NCBI GenBank assembly: GCA_025363355.1
Contig: JANYEB010000028.1
Coordinates: forward strand, 1 to 35,135
Length of the DNA stretch: 35,135 nucleotides
DNA from: Chitinophagaceae bacterium
GTDB taxonomy: Bacteria; Bacteroidota; Bacteroidia; Chitinophagales; Chitinophagaceae
Direction: 5' to 3'
Position 1 is the first letter of the stretch. Every line of letters starts with the position of its first letter. The translations under genes and the position numbers were made by a program. The notes below the pieces were generated by a model. It ran no database searches and was not told where the DNA came from. It worked only from the letters and a program-made list of their open reading frames with translations. Shown here one piece after another: positions 25,145-33,015 of this stretch.

Positions 25145-26023
25145 TTATAATAAATTCTTTTTTAAAATCCAATATTTAATCATATTTTCAATATCTGATT
25201 TTAAATATTGACAATAAATTTTTTCAACTTTATTAAAAGTCCAGCCTGTAGTGATTGTTTCACCAGTTTTGGTTTTTTCTTGAATTTTGTCTAGTTTAAT
25301 ATGATACAGAAATAAATCTTTTACTTTATAACCTCGTTTTTCTAAAAAATAAGCATATAAAGATAATTGTAAATTATAATGAGTCCAATTAGAATGCTGT
25401 AAATGGCTTACAGGATCTAATAAAAAATTATTATGTTTAGAAAATTTATCTATTGATTCAGTAAATTTAAAATCACCTATACTGACTTGATTATTGTTAT
25501 GATACCAAACAAGGTCGGAAGTTCCAGCCATTTCTAAATCATCGTTATATAATCTTTCTTCTGGAACCAAAACACCTTTTATTTTAGCAAATTCTTTTTT
25601 GAATACATTTTGTATTTTATTAGTTTCTCTAGTTTCTGCTTCATCAAAGACAAAAATAGGTTTTTCTTCTTTTGAAAAAGTTGAAACTAAATCTACTATA
25701 TCTATGCCTAAAATCATTTGTTCTAAGGCATAGTGAAGTTTAGTTCCAAGATTTCTTGAATAATCTCCTTTGTTAGTCCATTCTTGCTGAAGCATTTTAG
25801 GTGTTATTCTGATTCCTCGCTCTATACTAACACTTCTGGCTTTGCCAATAAGTATCTGACCAGTTTTATCAAAAGGCTCTTCAAACGTTGATAAAAAAGC
25901 ACTAGCTCCTAAATAAGGTTCTCCAGTAATATCATTACAATAAGTATGATTTTTTTCATTAAATATAACAGGCACACTTATAACTTGACATCTTTTAATT
26001 TTTATGTCAAACTGTATTAGCAC
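25145..26023 (-). CDS. PD-(D/E)XK nuclease, RecB/Cas4-like
   Basis: 292 residues from GTG 26023; a GTG near 25978 is an alternative start close to the family's usual first strand (VIFNEKNHTY). All motifs of the RecB-type nuclease are visible: RNLGTKLHYALEQ (GxxxH, His97), the Glu of VPEERLYN, AGTSDLVW (Asp170), SIGDFKF (Asp184 and Lys186) and YNLQLSLYAYFLE (the QxxxY helix). It probably acts as a 5'-3' exonuclease for recombination or host DNA degradation. No Cys cluster for an iron-sulfur site is seen, so it is less Cas4-like. It is divergent from the TrpR-like gene, with only 29 bp between. Confidence 0.8.
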   Translation of the reverse strand: MLIQFDIKIKRCQVISVPVIFNEKNHTYCNDITGEPYLGASAFLSTFEEPFDKTGQILIGKARSVSIERGIRITPKMLQQEWTNKGDYSRNLGTKLHYALEQMILGIDIVDLVSTFSKEEKPIFVFDEAETRETNKIQNVFKKEFAKIKGVLVPEERLYNDDLEMAGTSDLVWYHNNNQVSIGDFKFTESIDKFSKHNNFLLDPVSHLQHSNWTHYNLQLSLYAYFLEKRGYKVKDLFLYHIKLDKIQEKTKTGETITTGWTFNKVEKIYCQYLKSDIENMIKYWILKKNLL

Positions 26024-26052
26024 GATATAATAATTTTATTATATTTTTAACA

Positions 26053-26547
26053 ATGTTTTTTGAATATAAAATGATTAATAAATACAATTTAGCAGAAGAA
26101 ACAGAGCATTTATATAAAGCATTTTCTTACATAAAAACTAGAGTAGAATTAAATAGATTTTTTGCAGATTTGTTTACACCTCAAGAAATTGAAGAATTTG
26201 CCATGAGGTGGAAAATTATAAGAGACCTTGAAAAAGGTAAGTGTCAAAGACGTATTGCAAATGATATAGGTTGCTCTGTAACAACTGTGTCAAGGGGTTC
26301 TAAAACTAGACAGTATGGGGCTGGAGGTTTCGAAATAATATTATCAAAGTTAGGTTTATCCAGCTATTCAATTTACAATAAACATTTCCCTCATGGCATC
26401 CTTATAAGAATTGGCGATACTGTTAAATCAAATCGTGTTAATTCTTTTAAAATAGAAAAAATTATTAAAGATCAAGATGGATCTTTAATTTTGCAAGGTC
26501 AAGGTAAATCTGAATTTTCAGAATATATTTCAAAAATAATCAAATAA
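26053..26547 (+). CDS. TrpR/YerC-like DNA-binding regulator
   Basis: 164 residues from ATG 26053; MINKYN at residue 7 is another possible start. Residues 10-105 match the Trp repressor superfamily: RVELNRFFADLFTPQEIEEF for the first helices and the helix-turn-helix RRIANDIGCSVTTVSRGSKT (about 66-85), then YGAGGFEIILSKLGL. About 60 residues follow that TrpR and YerC lack, which might be a ligand or partner domain. It is placed next to a divergent nuclease gene and could bind that intergenic DNA or the palindrome at 20238. Target not known. Confidence 0.75.
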   Translation: MFFEYKMINKYNLAEETEHLYKAFSYIKTRVELNRFFADLFTPQEIEEFAMRWKIIRDLEKGKCQRRIANDIGCSVTTVSRGSKTRQYGAGGFEIILSKLGLSSYSIYNKHFPHGILIRIGDTVKSNRVNSFKIEKIIKDQDGSLILQGQGKSEFSEYISKIIK

Positions 26548-26549
26548 CT

Positions 26550-27119
26550 ATGTCTACTATACTAGAAGAATACAAATTAAAAGAACAAGAAATAATTAAT
26601 CTTAAAGATAGATTAGTTGATTTAGGTAAAACTCAAGCAGATATTTACCCAGAAACTGTATTAAGTTTATTAGCTGATCTTAGAAAATACTATGAATCTG
26701 ATTTAAGTATTAAAACTGAATTGCTACAAATTTTAGAAAACACAATAAATGGAGTAATTTTATCAGGCATGCAAGCCAAAAATGAACAATTGCAATACTT
26801 AGATAGTGCTAAAAATAATATTTCTAATCCAAAAATTGGAGTATTTGGTGGAGATGATGGAGCAGCAATTAACCCAGACATTCAAGCAATTATTTCAAAT
26901 AAAGAACAAGAAATGAGCAAAGCAGTCAGAGAAGCTGAAAGAATTGCTAATGGCAACAAACCATTACATGAGTCAACTTTTGTTAAATTAGTAGAACCAC
27001 TCACTCAATTAAAACCTAGGTTACCCATAAACAATAGCATGGTAGACACCTCTCCTATAAATTTGAATACTAATAACAATGATTTTCCAATGGGTCTAAC
27101 TCAAAGTATTTTCATGTAA
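26550..27119 (+). CDS. Coiled-coil protein, unknown
   Basis: 189 residues, MSTILEEYKLKEQEI. Helical throughout residues 1-90 with heptad-like spacing, then a Gly-rich loop (VFGGDDGAAINPD), another helix (KEQEMSKAVREAERIANGN) and a disordered tail. It starts 2 bp after the TrpR-like gene. The IS element inserted just after its stop codon. No family recognised. Confidence 0.6.
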   Translation: MSTILEEYKLKEQEIINLKDRLVDLGKTQADIYPETVLSLLADLRKYYESDLSIKTELLQILENTINGVILSGMQAKNEQLQYLDSAKNNISNPKIGVFGGDDGAAINPDIQAIISNKEQEMSKAVREAERIANGNKPLHESTFVKLVEPLTQLKPRLPINNSMVDTSPINLNTNNNDFPMGLTQSIFM

Positions 27120-27148
27120 TATGTCTTTAAACTAAGGGATGTAAGGGC

Positions 27149-27556
27149 TTACTTAACCTTGTGTTGTGATATATTCCATAATTGTTTCTGTGCTAGTATC
27201 TCTGTGCTACAGGCAAAGTATCCATTAGACCAAAATGTGTTTTCAGACCAGTAATATTGTTTTAAAAAACTGCTATATTTTTTGTATATTCTATAAGTAG
27301 AAAGCTGTTTAATTCTATGAACTATTTCAAAAATAGATACTGTGGGTTGATAATCAACTAAGATATGTATATGATTTATATCACTTTGCATAGTATCAAT
27401 ACTCCATTTTTGCCCTTTACTTAACTCAAATACAATTTGTTTAATGTCCTCATCTAAACTACTTTTGAGTAGCTTTTTTCTATATTTGGTAGCAAAAACA
27501 ATATGTACTTTTAACAAATATTTTGAATAAAAATTGTGGTGGTAAGTATTTTTCAT
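27149..27556 (-). pseudogene. tnpA: IS200-type transposase TnpA, frameshifted before the catalytic tyrosine
   Basis: The first 120 residues match the Y1 HUH transposase: HIVFATKYRKKLL, the HUH motif in NHIHILVDY (His62, His64) and FWSNGYFACST. After that the frame gives EILAQKQLWNISQHK, unlike the family. In the neighbouring frame (to a stop at 27153-27155) the DNA reads DTSTETIMEYITTQG, exactly the expected helix with the catalytic Tyr. One base is missing at about 27200-27203. The product as written lacks the Tyr and should be unable to cut DNA. A sequencing error is the main alternative. Confidence 0.85.
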
Positions 27557-27585
27557 TTGACAAAAGCAAAATAATTTTCTATACT
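27557..27585 (+). promoter_or_regulatory. Consensus promoter of tnpB
   Basis: TTGACA (27557-27562), 17 bp, TATACT (27580-27585). The -35 box abuts the tnpA start codon. An inverted repeat TATACTA/TAGTATA (27580-27603) followed by eight T overlaps the -10 box and the start region. Confidence 0.75.
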
Positions 27586-27619
27586 AGATACTAGTTTAGT
27601 ATAAATTTTTTTTAATAAA

Positions 27620-28837
27620 ATGTCAACAATAATGTATAGCTACAAATTCCGAATGTATCCCACAAAGGAACAGGAAGTTTTGCTGTCTAAGCATTTTGGT
27701 TCTGTTAGGTTTGTGTATAATCACTTTCTCAATCAAAGAAAAGAAGCATATCAAACTAACGAAGAGACACTAAACTATTTTGCTAATGCTAAAGAATTAA
27801 CTAATTTAAAACAAGAAGAGGAGTTTGTTTGGCTAAAAGAAATCAATTCTCAAACCTTACAAGCTACTCTTAAAAACTTAGATAGTGCTTATAATTCTTT
27901 TTTCAAAGGTTTAGCTAGGTTTCCTAACTTTAAATCTAAGAAAAACTTTAAACAATCTTTTAGAGTTCCGCAGTCTGTTTTTGTAGAAAATGGCAAATTA
28001 CAAATTCCTAAATTCAAAGGTGGAATTAAAATCAAATTGCATCGAGAGATGCAAGGAAATATAAAATTTGCTACTATTTCTAAAAATAGTACTGGTCAAT
28101 ACTTTGTTAGCTTAACAGTAGAAAGAGAAAATAACATTCCTCAGACTACTAACAATAAAGCTGTTGGTATTGATTTAGGGATTAAAGACTTGATAATTTG
28201 TAGTGATGGTAAAAAATACCATAATCTAAAATCTAAAAAAACTTTAGAAAAAAGATTAAAACTACTACAAAAAAGACTTTCTAAAAAAGTAAAAGGTTCT
28301 AGCAATAGAATTAAAGCCAAGACTAAATTAGCTAAAATTCATAATAAAATAGCTAACCAAAGAGCTAACCACATTCATCAAATCACAAACAAGCTAACTC
28401 ACGATAACCAAGTGATAGCAATGGAGGATTTAAATGTAAAAGGTATGGTTAGAAATCATAAACTAGCTAATTCTTTGTCTGATGTAGCTTTTGGAGAAAT
28501 CCAAAGACAACTAGAATACAAGTTAAGCTGGAGAGGTGGGGCTGTAATCAAAATAAACAGGTTCTACCCTTCATCAAAAACTTGCTCTAATTGTGGATGG
28601 ATTAACCAAAATCTTAAACTTTCAGATAGAGAATGGACTTGTCAAAGCTGTGGTTGTAATCACGATAGAGACTTAAATGCTAGTCAAAATATTCTTTGGT
28701 ATGCCTTAAAAACAAATACCGCTGGAATGGCGGAAATTCAAGCTTGTGGACTACCCAACTATGGACGAACGGAGCAATCCCTAAGAAGTAGTGGTAGGTT
28801 GAAGCAGGAAGCACCGATGCCTTTAGGCTCAGTGTAG
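27620..28837 (+). CDS. tnpB: TnpB RNA-guided nuclease of IS200/IS605
   Basis: 405 residues, typical length. N-terminal YSYKFRMYPTKEQEVLL is the standard TnpB opening. The RuvC-like catalytic residues are all present: Asp185 in VGIDLGIKD, Glu269 in VIAMEDLNV and Asp349/Asp351 in NHDRDLNAS. A four-cysteine zinc finger, CSNCG and CQSCG, lies between the last two. TnpB proteins are guided by a right-end RNA to cut DNA at the empty target site, which keeps the element in place. It has its own strong promoter. The start MSTIMYSYK follows an A/T leader with no Shine-Dalgarno. Confidence 0.96.
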   Translation: MSTIMYSYKFRMYPTKEQEVLLSKHFGSVRFVYNHFLNQRKEAYQTNEETLNYFANAKELTNLKQEEEFVWLKEINSQTLQATLKNLDSAYNSFFKGLARFPNFKSKKNFKQSFRVPQSVFVENGKLQIPKFKGGIKIKLHREMQGNIKFATISKNSTGQYFVSLTVERENNIPQTTNNKAVGIDLGIKDLIICSDGKKYHNLKSKKTLEKRLKLLQKRLSKKVKGSSNRIKAKTKLAKIHNKIANQRANHIHQITNKLTHDNQVIAMEDLNVKGMVRNHKLANSLSDVAFGEIQRQLEYKLSWRGGAVIKINRFYPSSKTCSNCGWINQNLKLSDREWTCQSCGCNHDRDLNASQNILWYALKTNTAGMAEIQACGLPNYGRTEQSLRSSGRLKQEAPMPLGSV

Positions 28838-28842
28838 TTCAC
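28812..28842 (+). ncRNA. IS right end with hairpin; probable 3' part of the TnpB guide RNA
   Basis: GCC-TTTA-GGC with outer CAC...GTG forms an imperfect hairpin overlapping the tnpB stop codon, followed by GTAGTTCAC. In this family the guide RNA is made from the 3' end of the tnpB transcript and its guide is the flanking DNA, here starting at 28843 (TAAATCAGAATACAAAG). The 5' end of the RNA cannot be seen. Confidence 0.55.
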
Positions 28843-28868
28843 TAAATCAGAATACAAAGAATAATTTT

Positions 28869-29075
28869 ATGGCTTCATTTGATTTTGGACCAATAATAAA
28901 AAAACCTTTAATCGTAAAACCTGTAGTTAAAAAAGCTTGGGCCAATAAACCCATAGTAAAAAAAATACCTAATCATAAAATAATTAAAGATTCTGATTTA
29001 AAAGAAATAGATTTAAATCAAATAAAAGTTAAACTACCTAAAGTTAAAGATCAAGAAAACCTTAAAGAGTTTTAA
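28869..29075 (+). CDS. Lys-rich small protein
   Basis: 68 residues, 19 of them lysine. KPLIVKPVVKK and NKPIVKKIPNHK look like a duplicated short unit. Probably disordered and nucleic-acid-binding in character, but no family is recognised. It is the first gene after the IS right end. Confidence 0.5.
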   Translation: MASFDFGPIIKKPLIVKPVVKKAWANKPIVKKIPNHKIIKDSDLKEIDLNQIKVKLPKVKDQENLKEF

Positions 29076-29078
29076 TAT

Positions 29079-29195
29079 ATGTTTACCCCAAAATTTAAAA
29101 TATTTGACAATGTCAGACTTAAAGAATTTGAATCGTTAAATCAATTATTTTTTTCTCTGCCTAATGATCAATCAACCAATCAATCAAACACTTAA
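29079..29195 (+). CDS. 38-residue small ORF overlapping the next gene
   Basis: ATG at 29079 follows TAATAT, the same gene junction as elsewhere in this run. The product MFTPKFKIFDNVRLKEFESL and so on is plausible protein. It overlaps the next gene by 32 bp within an AATCAACC-type repeat. It may instead be the detached front of that gene, separated by a frameshift. Confidence 0.35.
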   Translation: MFTPKFKIFDNVRLKEFESLNQLFFSLPNDQSTNQSNT

Positions 29196-29448
29196 TTCGT
29201 TTAAAAGAGCATTAGAAGCTCCCAAGTTTTCTAAAATTACTAATATTGAGTGGAAAGATGAATCAGTAAGTTTTCAATTTAGAGATCAAGTTATAAAAAT
29301 TGATACATTGAAAGGTTTGAAAAAAACAGATATATTTGTAATTGGAGAGAAGCATAGGGGATGGTTTTCGGCCCCAAACAATGATTATGATCCTGAGTAT
29401 GCTGCCAAAATTATTTTAAAAACTATCAAAAAAATATTTAAAATCTAA
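29164..29448 (+). CDS. Small unknown protein
   Basis: 94 residues, MINQPINQTLNSFKR. Beta-rich middle (ITNIEWKDESVSFQFRDQVI) with a helical C-terminus (YAAKIILKTIKKIFKI). No family recognised. It is one of a run of small rightward genes separated by one to ten bases, presumably one transcript. Confidence 0.55.
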   Translation: MINQPINQTLNSFKRALEAPKFSKITNIEWKDESVSFQFRDQVIKIDTLKGLKKTDIFVIGEKHRGWFSAPNNDYDPEYAAKIILKTIKKIFKI

Positions 29449-29449
29449 T

Positions 29450-29788
29450 ATGCCAATTAAATCAAGAGCTAAAACTCAAAAAGATTACTATGAAAAAGTA
29501 ATTATGTATAGAAACATGGGGATGGATATAGATTTAATCTCAGAAAATATTAATCAAAATATAGAATTTGTAAATCAAATTATAGAAATAGCTATTGCAA
29601 ATGGTTCAAATTTCCCAAAAATTAGTATTAAAAAACATAAATTATTTAAAGATATAGTAAATTCTAAAATAGTTTCTAATTTTGCAGTCAGTAAACCACA
29701 AGTAACAGTTTCTAATTATAATATTAAATATCATCATGTTACAAAGAATTTCTTAGTACCAAAAGGATTTTGGTTATTTAATAATTAA
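29450..29788 (+). CDS. Small basic protein, unknown
   Basis: 112 residues, MPIKSRAKTQKDYYEKV. The segment YRNMGMDIDLISENINQN looks like a helix-turn-helix ('...G.....IA...'), but the evidence is slight. The C-terminal half is basic and beta-rich. It may bind DNA. Starts one base after the previous stop. Confidence 0.5.
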   Translation: MPIKSRAKTQKDYYEKVIMYRNMGMDIDLISENINQNIEFVNQIIEIAIANGSNFPKISIKKHKLFKDIVNSKIVSNFAVSKPQVTVSNYNIKYHHVTKNFLVPKGFWLFNN

Positions 29789-29801
29789 TCTACAAATTAT
29801 G
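29783..29801 (+). repeat. Duplicated gene leader, copy 1
   Basis: AATTAATCTACAAATTATG plus the next two bases (CC) are identical to 30060-30080. The repeat covers the previous stop, the gap and the next ATG. No Shine-Dalgarno is present, so this may be a conserved translation leader or a gene-duplication trace. Confidence 0.8.
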
Positions 29802-30065
29802 CCCACAATAAATCTTATAAAACAAATTGGTAACGATTTTATGAAATTAACTAATCAGGAAGATATTTATAAAATAAACCTAAGTAAAGCTGAATATCTA
29901 ACTCACCAAATGTTTAATATTTATAAAAAAGTCATTGAATCCGATGATGAAGAGTCAAAATTTTTAATAAAATTATATTTAAAAGAAATGCTTTATTTAA
30001 AAGGTGTAAGAATAAGAGAAAATCAAAACAAAATTTGTCCTAAATTAAATCATTTGTGGAATTAA
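29799..30065 (+). CDS. Small unknown helical protein
   Basis: 88 residues, MPTINLIKQIGNDFMKL. Mostly helical with charged surface (MFNIYKKVIESDDEESKF, LIKLYLKEMLYLKGVRI). No family recognised. The leader is shared with the following gene. Confidence 0.5.
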   Translation: MPTINLIKQIGNDFMKLTNQEDIYKINLSKAEYLTHQMFNIYKKVIESDDEESKFLIKLYLKEMLYLKGVRIRENQNKICPKLNHLWN

Positions 30066-30078
30066 TCTACAAATTATG
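30060..30078 (+). repeat. Duplicated gene leader, copy 2
   Basis: Second copy of the 21-bp leader, again spanning the TAA stop and the next ATG (30076). The proteins downstream of the two copies are not alike beyond the first residues (MPTINL and MPQTTIKL). Confidence 0.8.
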
Positions 30079-30603
30079 CCTCAAACTACAATAAAACTAT
30101 CACAATTACAAGATTGGTCAATCATGAATTTGACCACAAGAGCTAAAATAGGATCAGAATTTTTACATCTATCCAACATTGAGAAAATTCAAGATGAGAA
30201 TGAAACTTTTTACTACAAAGTAAAATTTCAATATGATCTTATAAAATATATGAGCGTTCAGTTTGATCAAAAAAATTTACCTGTAGATAAATCAAAATAT
30301 GATCAAATAGAAGTTTTACTTAATACACCTACAGAAGCATACTGGGAAGATGAAAGTCATGAAATTGATCCTATTACTAAAAAAGATTGTATAGTTGCAA
30401 AAGAAGCCTCAGTTACTTTGTATTATGGAAATAATTTAAGAATAGAAATAAACGATAGAGATAATAAAGTTGTTGTTCAAAAGAAAAAAGATAAAGAAGT
30501 TTATTTTTCTAGTACTAATAATTGTTTTGAATTGACTATTGAAGAAGCATCTGCACTAATTAAAGATTTTAATACAATTTATAACCGTTATTTTAATAAT
30601 TAA
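30076..30603 (+). CDS. Unknown protein of 175 residues
   Basis: MPQTTIKLSQLQDWS. Beta-rich throughout, with strands in FYYKVKFQYDLIKYMSV and ASVTLYYGNNLRIEIND and a charged KKDKEVYFSS turn. The final helix is IEEASALIKDFNTIYN. No signal peptide, Cys cluster or membrane segment. No family recognised. Confidence 0.55.
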   Translation: MPQTTIKLSQLQDWSIMNLTTRAKIGSEFLHLSNIEKIQDENETFYYKVKFQYDLIKYMSVQFDQKNLPVDKSKYDQIEVLLNTPTEAYWEDESHEIDPITKKDCIVAKEASVTLYYGNNLRIEINDRDNKVVVQKKKDKEVYFSSTNNCFELTIEEASALIKDFNTIYNRYFNN

Positions 30604-30606
30604 TAT

Positions 30607-31164
30607 ATGATAAAATACAACCATTCTAATCCTGTAGCAATAGAAGCAGCTAAATATTGTGATATGGGTTTTTACCCAATATGTAAAATAAATGATAACG
30701 GACAAGAGTTTTATAGTGTTTTAACTCCATTTAGAGGAGATCAAGGCAAAATTGTAAGAACTAGAAGACAAGAAATTTACCCAACTTCAGAAAATGTTGA
30801 TTTTAACAATACCGGTGTTTCAGATGGAAATTTATTAATTTCTATAGAAGGTTTTTATAACCCTTCTTATAAATTATTTAAAGTAGGAGATTTAGTACAA
30901 TATAAAGATATTTATCATAAGGATAGTTTTTTTAAAAAACAAAAACAGGGTTTTAAGATTCAAGAAGTAAATGATGTTTATGGATTTTATACAGTTAGAC
31001 TTTTAGAAGATATTGAAACACGCCCTTTACGTGATGAGCCTAAAATACCTTTGTATTGTTTTGAACCGTTTTTAAATCTTAATGATGATTACATTCAAGA
31101 AATTACTATTCAAGAAATAGCGGATAAGTTTAATGTTGATATAAATCATTTAAGAATCAAATAA
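30607..31164 (+). CDS. Unknown protein with possible SH3-like and helix-turn-helix parts
   Basis: 185 residues, MIKYNHSNPVAIEAA. Residues 90-125 (LFKVGDLVQYKDIYHK, GFKIQEVNDVYGFYTVRLL) have the 'VGD.V...' pattern of a small beta barrel. The end EITIQEIADKFNVDINHLRI fits a helix-turn-helix. Both readings are pattern-based and weak. Starts 3 bp after the previous stop. Confidence 0.5.
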   Translation: MIKYNHSNPVAIEAAKYCDMGFYPICKINDNGQEFYSVLTPFRGDQGKIVRTRRQEIYPTSENVDFNNTGVSDGNLLISIEGFYNPSYKLFKVGDLVQYKDIYHKDSFFKKQKQGFKIQEVNDVYGFYTVRLLEDIETRPLRDEPKIPLYCFEPFLNLNDDYIQEITIQEIADKFNVDINHLRIK

Positions 31165-31171
31165 TAAATAT

Positions 31172-31501
31172 ATGTCGCCAGAATCAAAATTGTATAATTA
31201 TGAAGAAATTACTCGATTCCCTATTGAAGAATTGATAATAAAAGAATTGGAAGAAAAAATCGTACAGAGCCAAGAAAATTATGATTATAAAACAGAACTA
31301 TTATCAAAAAAATTTTTGATTCACAAACAATACATGTTGAAACCTATGTATGAAATATCTGATTATGCATATAAACTTTTTAATACAAAGCAGAGCGTGT
31401 TTGAGTTTTTAGATAATTATGAATCCATAACAAATAACTTTGATTTTATAATTTTATATACTCAATTACTTCATTTATATGGAATTAAATATAAATTATG
31501 A
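31172..31501 (+). CDS. Small helical protein, unknown
   Basis: 109 residues, MSPESKLYNYEEITR. Charged helices (EELIIKELEEKIVQSQENYD) and a hydrophobic C-terminus (LYTQLLHLYGIKYKL). It ends in TGA, the only TGA stop among the larger genes, and that TGA lies inside the following gene, which starts 23 bp earlier. Confidence 0.55.
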   Translation: MSPESKLYNYEEITRFPIEELIIKELEEKIVQSQENYDYKTELLSKKFLIHKQYMLKPMYEISDYAYKLFNTKQSVFEFLDNYESITNNFDFIILYTQLLHLYGIKYKL

Positions 31502-31703
31502 CATAGGTGAAAGAAAAGAATATTTAAGAAAGCTGCTATCTCGCATGAGTACTAATTTTGAAGGTACTGTTTATGAAATATGCTACGAGCTTAGGGATTA
31601 CATAAAAAAAGAGCTTGAAGAATTAGATAGTATCCCTAATATAGAAAAGTTGGATAAAAAAGCTACAGCGATGGGTGTAGCCGAAGTAGTAAAAAATATA
31701 TAA
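31479..31703 (+). CDS. Small helical protein overlapping the previous gene
   Basis: 74 residues, MELNINYDIGERKEY. Highly charged helix (ICYELRDYIKKELEELDSIP). It overlaps the upstream gene by 23 bp in another frame; a later ATG at about 31546 (MSTNFEGTV) would avoid the overlap. It is the last intact gene before the non-coding region. Confidence 0.5.
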   Translation: MELNINYDIGERKEYLRKLLSRMSTNFEGTVYEICYELRDYIKKELEELDSIPNIEKLDKKATAMGVAEVVKNI

Positions 31704-31799
31704 TGAAGATGCAATAGGTGTAACTCAGTTAAACAAAATGTGTTATGATATAAAAAATTATAACTTTTCTAATAAAAATTAAAAATTTCCGCCATTATT

Positions 31800-31989
31800 A
31801 TGTCACAATTTAAATTATATGATCTAATAGAAATAGATAATAATGTAATGGTAATAGTTAATTTTATAAATCTGACTAAAAATAACATTTTTTACAGTAT
31901 AGCAATATCACAAATAAGTAATACTTGTAGTTATTGAACCAAATGCAAATGGATTAAGTAATATACAAGAAAATGCTTATATATACTAA
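31800..31989 (+). pseudogene. Small gene broken by a frameshift
   Basis: The ATG at 31800 opens MSQFKLYDLIEIDNNVMVIV and continues to SISQISNT-like residues, then meets TGA at 31935. In the +1 frame from about 31924 the DNA reads LVVIEPNANGLSNIQENAYI and stops at 31987. Joined, they make a normal small protein of about 62 residues. A one-base change near 31923 broke it. The last 31 bp are duplicated in tandem. Confidence 0.55.
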
Positions 31990-32017
31990 GTAATATACAA
32001 GAAAATGCTTATATATA
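31955..32017. repeat. Tandem duplication of 31-32 bp
   Basis: Two perfect 31-bp copies begin at 31955 and 31987 (core TAAGTAATATACAAGAAAAT) with one base between. The first copy is the 3' end of the broken small gene, so the second is a local duplication. Confidence 0.9.
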
Positions 32018-32958
32018 TAATAGTGTGTAACTTAGTTTTTTAAATTTATATTATTTTAATATGCATAATGATAGTGTGTTATATGTTTTATTTAGGATTT
32101 AAAAAATGTGTGTGTGGGATGGGTGTTAACATCATTACAAGGGGAAATAATGGATGGGTAATTTATTTACGGTCTAAAAAAGTCTTCCCCCCTAAAGATC
32201 ATTTCCTTTTTTCAACTCCAACTTATTTTTAACATGCGGACCAACACAAGCAGGGAATCAGTAGGAATTTATAAAGCAGTCTAAAAACCAACCCAATTTG
32301 GTAACCATACCCGAGAGTTTATTTTAAATAGGTAATAAGTTATAACTAACAATAGAAAGCCTCGCTAATAGCTTTGTATGAAGTAATTACAGATTGTTTT
32401 AATTAGACTTGACATAATCTGATCTATTTGTTTTAGTGATTTCGATAGTAGATCAAATGTTACGACACTCTTCTGAGTCACTCCCGCACTGATTTACCAA
32501 TCTAGTTTTGAATCAATTTAAAAAAGATAAAACTTCGAGTAACGACATCTATACGATCACTCACACTCATACAAGTTTATGAAATTTTAAAACGATGAAT
32601 AAAACAAATTAATATATACACAATGTCTTAGTGTAATTTTATTGTTTGTATTTATAAAAGTTATTTGCTGGATTAATCCAGTGTTTTTTATTGCTTGAAT
32701 TACTGGAAATAATAAAGCTTTTATCTGTTTGTTATTCTAATAGGTCTAGGAGCTGTGATGATGGCTAAATGGCATAAGTATATAACTTTTAAATAAACTC
32801 TTGTCTGTGGCTCTCTGGTGAGGTAAGATTTGTAACTGGTGAGGTGCTGGATTGTAGGTGTTAGATCTAATGCTAACAAGATGTTGATATTATAATATTA
32901 ATTGTGTTATATTGTATTCCTTATTCGGGTTATATATATAAGGGGTTGAGGTAATTAC
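32018..32958. other. Non-coding region, no gene seen
   Basis: No open frame longer than about 20 codons looks like protein. Visible structure: direct repeats of ATAGTGTGT near 32020 and 32070, and CTGGTGAGGT at 32815-32824 and 32836-32845. A hairpin ACTC-TTCT-GAGT lies near 32470, and a TTGACA at 32409 has no good -10 box. An open but start-less stretch near 32715-32810 reads VILIGLGAVMM and could be a decayed membrane peptide. I found no tRNA. Confidence 0.6.
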
Positions 32959-32987
32959 TTGACAACTAATTTACATTATATTATAAT
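32928..32987 (+). promoter_or_regulatory. Consensus promoter module, copy 1
   Basis: TTGACA (32959-32964), 17 bp, perfect TATAAT (32982-32987). Thirty-one bases upstream lies GGTTATATATATAA (32928-32941). The same arrangement recurs at 34908-34968. The start is expected near 32994, 22 bases before an ATG. Confidence 0.8.
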
Positions 32988-33015
32988 GATTAATAGATAT
33001 AGATTAAGCGATAAA

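Larger units (their letters stand above)
27130..28842. mobile_element. IS200/IS605-family insertion sequence
   Basis: A tnpA on the minus strand and a tnpB on the plus strand diverge from a shared centre, as in the IS605 group. The left end is estimated near 27130: a small palindrome GTAAGGGCTTAC (27141-27152) lies just inside it. The right end is placed at GTAGTTCAC (28834-28842), the typical family terminus, preceded by an imperfect hairpin. Length about 1.7 kb. Exact left boundary and target tetranucleotide cannot be fixed from one copy; TTTAA at 27126-27130 may be the target. Confidence 0.8.

Noticed and set aside
31479-31703. Alternative genetic code (TGA or TAG read as an amino acid)
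   Set aside because: Long genes are uninterrupted in the standard code with TGG for Trp, and TGA and TAG each act as a plausible stop at least once.
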